NCBI GenBank assembly: GCA_013812565.1
Contig: JACCTF010000438.1
Span: 1 to 16,847 of the forward strand
DNA length: 16,847 bases
DNA from: Pyrinomonadaceae bacterium
GTDB lineage: Bacteria; Acidobacteriota; Blastocatellia; Pyrinomonadales; Pyrinomonadaceae
Direction: 5' to 3'
Under the pieces are notes generated by a model that saw only the letters and a program-made list of their open reading frames with translations, searched no databases and was not told the DNA's origin. Numbering within the stretch: position 1 is the first letter of the stretch; every line of letters begins with the position of its first letter. Below are positions 13,209 to 16,847 of this stretch, piece by piece. A program made the translations under genes and the position numbers.

Positions 13209-14744
13209 TCAGTGGGCGGTAGGCAGCAATCCGGAATCCTGCTTCTCTTGAACCTTTTGGAGTGTGGTTGCTGCCGCCGGTAGTTTGATTATAAAAGTGG
13301 TGCCTGCGCCCGGCTTGCTTTCGACGGAGATTGTGCCGCCGTGATCGTCAATCACCTTTTTTACGATTGCCAAGCCGAGTCCCGTTCCTGTTTCCTTCGT
13401 CGAGAAATATGGCTCAAATATCTGCGGAAGACTTTCGGGCGCGATGCCGCTTCCCGTATCCGTGATCTCAATCCGCGCCGCTTCATTTTCTTCAGCGAGT
13501 GTGATAGACAGGCTGCCCCCGCCTCCGTCCATCGCTTGTAAACCATTGATAATAAGGTTTGTGAATACTGAACGTAAAGACTCGGCATCGGCCATTGCGT
13601 GGGGAACCACGCCTTGCTCTTTGATGTGAACTTCAACGTTGTTCTCCGCAGTTTGAACCTCAACCATCCGCAGCGCATCTTCGATCACAGCATGTAGATC
13701 AACGGAATGAAGTTCGAGTTTGGCCGGACGCGTGTAGTTGAGAAACTCTGTGATACGCGTGTTGATGCGCGCGACTTCGGCTTTGAGTTGAACAGCAAGA
13801 CGTTCAAACACCTGGCGCTTCTGCGGGTCTTCGGGGGCCAGCGTGGTGCGCAGATGATCGAGCGTGAGGTTAATGTAATTCAACGGATTTCTGATTTCAT
13901 GCGCAATCGCTGAAGCAAGTCGCCCAACAACCGTCGAGCGTTCAGCTTGATGTAGTCTCGCTTCGAGTTCGCGCGTGAGGCTGAGGCGCGCGATCATCTC
14001 GTTGAACACAGAAGCGAGTGCGCCCATCTCGTCACGTCGGTTGGCCGCCGGCACACGAAAGTTAAAGTCGCCTGCCGCAACGCGGTCGGCAGCATCAGAT
14101 AAATCTTTGATCGGCTGCGTGAAGCGCCACACGAGAAAAGCCGCGACAAGCGTTGCCCCGAACAGCACCGCGAAAGTGACCAGCAGCGGTTGCGCCGTCT
14201 GCCAACTCAGTGCGCCGCCAGGCACATCGGTTGATCCTAATACAACAATGATGTAGTTAAGTCCCCGGTCGGTTTGCACGGATAAGGCAAACGCCCGGGG
14301 CTTGCCGATCCGAACCGGAGATGAGGCAAACGAACCTTGCGGCAACTGCATCTTTGCGTCACCGAAACGTCCGATGTTGATGAGCGGCGCGTTGAGCTGA
14401 ATTTCGGATAGGTTACGATTGATATAGCTCTTATCAAGGCTGTCTTCAATACGCCCTTCCTCATTAATAACAAAGATATTTGTGACGCGTCCAGCTTGCT
14501 TATCAAGCAGTGGATGTTTGCGCTGCTCGTACAATTCGGCAAGGCGCGTAGTCGTCGGAAAACTCTCCACAGCGAGCGCGATGCCAGCCGCCAGTGCTTC
14601 TTCCTGCTCGGCAACAATGTGGGCGTTGTGTTCTTGTTGCTGTTGATTTAAGTAATACTGCACACCGAGTGTCATTACCAGCAGCACTGCCAAGACAAGC
14701 AGCAATCGCACGCGGAAGCTATAAATAAGGTTGAGCACGTTCAT
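13209..14744 (-). CDS. HAMP-domain sensor histidine kinase, partner of the NtrC-type regulator
   Basis: From ATG 14742-14744 the product has 511 residues. It has a first membrane helix (about 10-27), a periplasmic sensing region (about 28-180) with Thr-Asn-Ile-Phe-Val-Ile-Asn-Glu-Glu-Gly-Arg, and a second helix (about 186-207). A HAMP linker follows (to about 262), then HisKA with His282 in His-Glu-Ile-Arg-Asn-Pro. The ATPase domain contains Asn-Leu-Ile-Ile-Asn-Gly, Asp-Thr-Gly-Ser-Gly-Ile, Glu-Pro-Tyr-Phe-Ser-Thr-Lys and Gly-Thr-Gly-Leu-Gly-Leu-Ala. All kinase boxes are intact. The signal is unknown. It ends 19 bases before the response regulator on the same strand, a standard pair in one operon. 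The frame extends to TTG 14762, but the ATG starts closer to the helix; neither has a clear ribosome binding site. Confidence 0.93.
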   Translation of the reverse strand: MNVLNLIYSFRVRLLLVLAVLLVMTLGVQYYLNQQQQEHNAHIVAEQEEALAAGIALAVESFPTTTRLAELYEQRKHPLLDKQAGRVTNIFVINEEGRIEDSLDKSYINRNLSEIQLNAPLINIGRFGDAKMQLPQGSFASSPVRIGKPRAFALSVQTDRGLNYIIVVLGSTDVPGGALSWQTAQPLLVTFAVLFGATLVAAFLVWRFTQPIKDLSDAADRVAAGDFNFRVPAANRRDEMGALASVFNEMIARLSLTRELEARLHQAERSTVVGRLASAIAHEIRNPLNYINLTLDHLRTTLAPEDPQKRQVFERLAVQLKAEVARINTRITEFLNYTRPAKLELHSVDLHAVIEDALRMVEVQTAENNVEVHIKEQGVVPHAMADAESLRSVFTNLIINGLQAMDGGGGSLSITLAEENEAARIEITDTGSGIAPESLPQIFEPYFSTKETGTGLGLAIVKKVIDDHGGTISVESKPGAGTTFIIKLPAAATTLQKVQEKQDSGLLPTAH

Positions 14745-14799
14745 CGAATCTGTTAGTGTCAAAGCAATTTCTGCGGGTCAAATGTTCAGCGTGTTGTTA

Positions 14800-14820
14800 A
14801 ACAGAAACGTTTATTCTGTT
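14800..14820. promoter_or_regulatory. Perfect 7-base inverted repeat, candidate operator
   Basis: AACAGAA (14800-14806) and TTCTGTT (14814-14820) flank a seven-base centre. The 14-base centre-to-centre spacing would suit a dimeric regulator, and the site abuts the candidate -35 box at 14819 and lies 55 bases before the kinase start. It could control both divergent units. No known regulator is assigned. Confidence 0.4.
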
Positions 14821-14848
14821 GCCGTGTAACGCGACCAGATGTTATAGT
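14819..14848 (+). promoter_or_regulatory. Candidate sigma-70-type promoter toward the transpeptidase gene
   Basis: TTGCCG (14819-14824) and TATAGT (14843-14848) are 18 bases apart. The -10 box matches five of six consensus positions and the -35 box only three. Transcription would start near 14855, giving a leader of about 300 bases that begins with the GGTCTCC/GGAGACC hairpin. Confidence 0.4.
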
Positions 14849-14854
14849 CGCCTC

Positions 14855-14882
14855 GGTCTCCAGCGCAAATTCCCCGGAGACC
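14855..14882. repeat. Hairpin-forming inverted repeat in the transpeptidase leader
   Basis: GGTCTCC (14855-14861) is the exact reverse complement of GGAGACC (14876-14882), with 14 bases between. Its position just after the candidate promoter would place a stable stem at the 5' end of the transcript. Confidence 0.45.
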
Positions 14883-15154
14883 ACCCCCGGGAGTCCCCCT
14901 CCCAAATCGCTCGATATGAAGGTTGACGGAAAACCGCAGGAGTTAACCGAAAGCGTTTTGATGAAATTTAGGACGCTTCTAGATTGCTAGGATCACTAGA
15001 CTTCGGATTGCTCGCTGAATGCATCTAAGCTGCTGTTTGCAGCCGAATGTAGTAAATTCGGTTCAACCACCTACCCAAGCTTTTTGTCGCGTGCGCGCGT
15101 TGCCCAAGTGCGCATACGGTTCCTGTATTAATATCTCCCCCGAGAGGTTTATTG

Positions 15155-16834
15155 ATGAATCACACCCCGCGTACCCCGATATTTCTTGCGCTGAGCGCTC
15201 TTGTGCTGAGTTTGTTCATGCCGCTCTTGAGTCCCGCTGCGCTCGCGCGAAGAGAGAAACGATCTGCTGCGCGAACATCCCTTCAAACTAAAAGCAAGCA
15301 GGCGCGCGTTGACAAGAAGCGTGACAATAAGAGGAGTGTCGGCAAGAAGCGCGCTAGAGAAACGGCTAGTAAGCGTGGAAGGGGTGCTGACAAACGTTCG
15401 TCTTCCGCGCGAAACAATGATCGCAGAAATAGGCGTCCGCTATCACGCCGTGAGCGCCTTCTAGAATCGCGGCGTGGAAGTGAGCGGCGACGGCGCGAAG
15501 AGATCGCGCGTCGTGAAGCTGCCAGGCGCGCTGAACTTGCTCGACAAGCTGCGATTGCTCGACAGCGTGCGCTGGACCAAGCGCTACGCGACGAAGCCAC
15601 CGCTAACATTTTGCGCGATGAAACAACAGGCGAAGACATGGAGGTGCGTCGCATTGCGGTGGACGCGCTCGGCAACCATGCCGGCACAGTAGTAGTGATG
15701 GATCCCGTGGGCGGCCGCGTCTACACAGTTATTAACCAAGACTGGGCGCTCCGGCGCGGGTTCAAACCGTGCTCAACCATCAAGCTGGTTACCGGTGCCG
15801 CCGGATTGTGCGAGAAGGTGATTGATTCAACGCAGTCGATTGATATTTCAACCGGCTACCACCGGCTCGACCTCACTGACTCGCTCGCCTATTCCAACAA
15901 CACTTACTTCCAAATCGTAGGCGGCCGCGTCGGCTTCGACCGCATTATGAACTACGCCCGGCAAATGGGCTTAGGTGAGCGCACTGGCATTAATCATGCA
16001 AATGAGTCTGCGGGGCGCGTACCCGTCTACAAAACCGGGTATGCCGTGAACCACATGTGCTCGCACGGCGATGACTTCGAGGTTACGCCCATTCAATTGG
16101 CAACGCTTGTCTCAGCGATTGCTAACGGTGGAACACTGCTGAAGCCGCATCTTCCGCGCACGCCGGAAGAAGTGGCGGTGTTCAAGCCGGAAATTCGCCG
16201 TCGTTTAAATATTCCTGTGGAAGAATTGCGACGCCTTGTGCCCGGGATGATCGGCGCGGTTAATTATGGAACCGCCAAACTCGCTTATGATGCGATGCAA
16301 ACCGTTGCGGGGAAAACCGGATCATGCACCGGTCAAGGTTCAAAGCTTGGGTTGTTCGCTTCATACGCGCCGGTGCATGATCCGCGCTTGGCCGTGGTCG
16401 TGATAACCCGCGGATCGGGTGAACGCGGGCGCGTTGCCGCCGGGGTTGCCGGAAGGATATACCGCGCGCTCAATCACCGCTTCGGCAATCGCAGCGGCGC
16501 ACCCCAGATTGCTACCACGCCGGAGACGCTTATGCCTCGACCAAAGATCAATCCAAATGATGCCGCGATTGTTAGCGAAGAAGATGCCGAGGCGGATGCT
16601 GCCAGCGCAAGCGACGCAGCCGGAACAGTTGCCGCGCCCGGGACATCGCAGGGGAACGTCAAGAGTGTGTTGAAGCCAGTTGACATTAAGCCGACTGAAG
16701 TGACAACCAAGCCAGCGCAACCGACAACACAGCAACCAACGACCGGGCAACCGGCAGCGCCATCAGCAACCTTGCCCTCTGTGCAACCGCCTGAGAGCGC
16801 CAGACCACGTCGCGTACTTTCAACCAGCCCGTAA
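15155..16834 (+). CDS. Reduced penicillin-binding transpeptidase with basic N-terminal stalk
   Basis: The 559-residue protein would cross-link peptidoglycan outside the membrane. It starts with a hydrophobic signal or anchor (about 9-31). Residues about 32-160 are extremely rich in Arg, Lys and Ala with few hydrophobic residues, becoming a helical Arg-Arg-Glu/Ala-Arg-Gln segment. The transpeptidase domain (about 165-435) has all three penicillin-binding motifs: Ser207-Thr-Ile-Lys210, Ser247-Asn-Asn249 and Lys387-Thr-Gly389-Ser. The residue before Ser207 is Cys, where Gly is common. Only about 36 residues separate the first two motifs. No transglycosylase or PBP dimerisation domain is present; the basic region stands in its place. 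The C-terminal 120 residues are Pro/Thr/Ala-rich disorder. ATG 15155 is chosen over TTG 15152 because GAGAGG lies seven bases upstream. It ends 13 bases before the window edge. Confidence 0.88.
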   Translation: MNHTPRTPIFLALSALVLSLFMPLLSPAALARREKRSAARTSLQTKSKQARVDKKRDNKRSVGKKRARETASKRGRGADKRSSSARNNDRRNRRPLSRRERLLESRRGSERRRREEIARREAARRAELARQAAIARQRALDQALRDEATANILRDETTGEDMEVRRIAVDALGNHAGTVVVMDPVGGRVYTVINQDWALRRGFKPCSTIKLVTGAAGLCEKVIDSTQSIDISTGYHRLDLTDSLAYSNNTYFQIVGGRVGFDRIMNYARQMGLGERTGINHANESAGRVPVYKTGYAVNHMCSHGDDFEVTPIQLATLVSAIANGGTLLKPHLPRTPEEVAVFKPEIRRRLNIPVEELRRLVPGMIGAVNYGTAKLAYDAMQTVAGKTGSCTGQGSKLGLFASYAPVHDPRLAVVVITRGSGERGRVAAGVAGRIYRALNHRFGNRSGAPQIATTPETLMPRPKINPNDAAIVSEEDAEADAASASDAAGTVAAPGTSQGNVKSVLKPVDIKPTEVTTKPAQPTTQQPTTGQPAAPSATLPSVQPPESARPRRVLSTSP

Positions 16835-16847
16835 GGCTGTGCTTCAC

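Larger units (their letters stand above)
14745..15154. other. 410-base divergent intergenic region
   Basis: This region separates the leftward kinase operon from the rightward transpeptidase gene. I see no credible gene in it. It contains two perfect seven-base inverted repeats and a promoter-like pair, listed separately, plus a C-rich stretch (about 14872-14903). It also has a weaker GCGAC...GTCGC repeat (14831-14851). The long untranslated distance to the transpeptidase suggests regulation of one or both genes here. GAGAGG at 15142-15147 is the ribosome binding site for ATG 15155. Confidence 0.55.

Noticed and set aside
15019..15291. 90-codon plus-strand frame ahead of the transpeptidase
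   Set aside because: It overlaps the true start in another frame, has no ribosome binding site or recognisable domain, and is rich in Cys and Arg as expected of non-coding translation.
15710..15930. GGCGGCCGCGTC occurs twice (about 15710 and 15920) in the transpeptidase gene
   Set aside because: Both copies encode Gly-Gly-Arg-Val in frame, and the surrounding sequence does not match, so it looks like codon coincidence rather than a repeat element.

Overview
The window is about 55% G+C and reads as a chromosomal segment of an Acidobacteriota bacterium, possibly Blastocatellia. The best clue is the secreted von Willebrand factor A protein at 6966-8027, which has the layout of the 'VWFA-related' family expanded in that phylum. 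An exported prolyl-oligopeptidase-type peptidase, a LysW-type carrier and weak ribosome binding sites at many genes fit, but the taxonomy is inference. I see no tRNA, rRNA, CRISPR array, transposase, integrase or phage gene.

Layout. At the left edge is a 33-residue C-terminal remnant of an exported, probably outer-membrane protein (1-102). It is followed by a GNAT acetyltransferase (139-1071) and a membrane-bound hybrid histidine kinase with a C-terminal receiver (1251-3239). A DPP5-like S9 peptidase (3330-5381, minus) converges on the kinase and diverges from a class I SAM methyltransferase (5515-6321). Next come a 340-base gap and a 59-codon GTG-started gene for a LysW-like zinc-ribbon protein (6662-6841). 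The VWFA protein lies on the minus strand (6966-8027). It diverges from a carboxypeptidase-regulatory-like exported protein (8236-8874), which is followed by an excisionase/MerR-type helix-turn-helix protein (8910-9260).

From 14744 leftward to 9372 runs a minus-strand gene train: HAMP histidine kinase, NtrC-type sigma-54 activator, DUF4126 membrane protein, a small uncertain membrane ORF, an orphan DsbD N-terminal-domain lipoprotein, a two-helix membrane protein, and a small exported protein of possible NTF2-like fold. It ends in a convincing intrinsic terminator (9239-9277) that lies partly inside the 3' end of the oppositely oriented helix-turn-helix gene. Hairpins behind DUF4126 suggest the train may be two transcription units. 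Divergent from the histidine kinase, after about 400 bases holding inverted repeats and a possible promoter, lies a reduced penicillin-binding transpeptidase with a very basic N-terminal region (15155-16834).

Together the genes suggest envelope work under two-component control: signalling kinases, a sigma-54 activator, an exported peptidase, periplasmic redox and peptidoglycan functions. No complete undescribed system can be shown. The most unusual single item is the LysW-like protein, whose C-terminus ends in Glu-Glu-Glu-Tyr instead of the family's Glu-Asp-Trp-Gly-Glu. The orphan DsbD-N lipoprotein operon and the PBP with an arginine-rich stalk are next.
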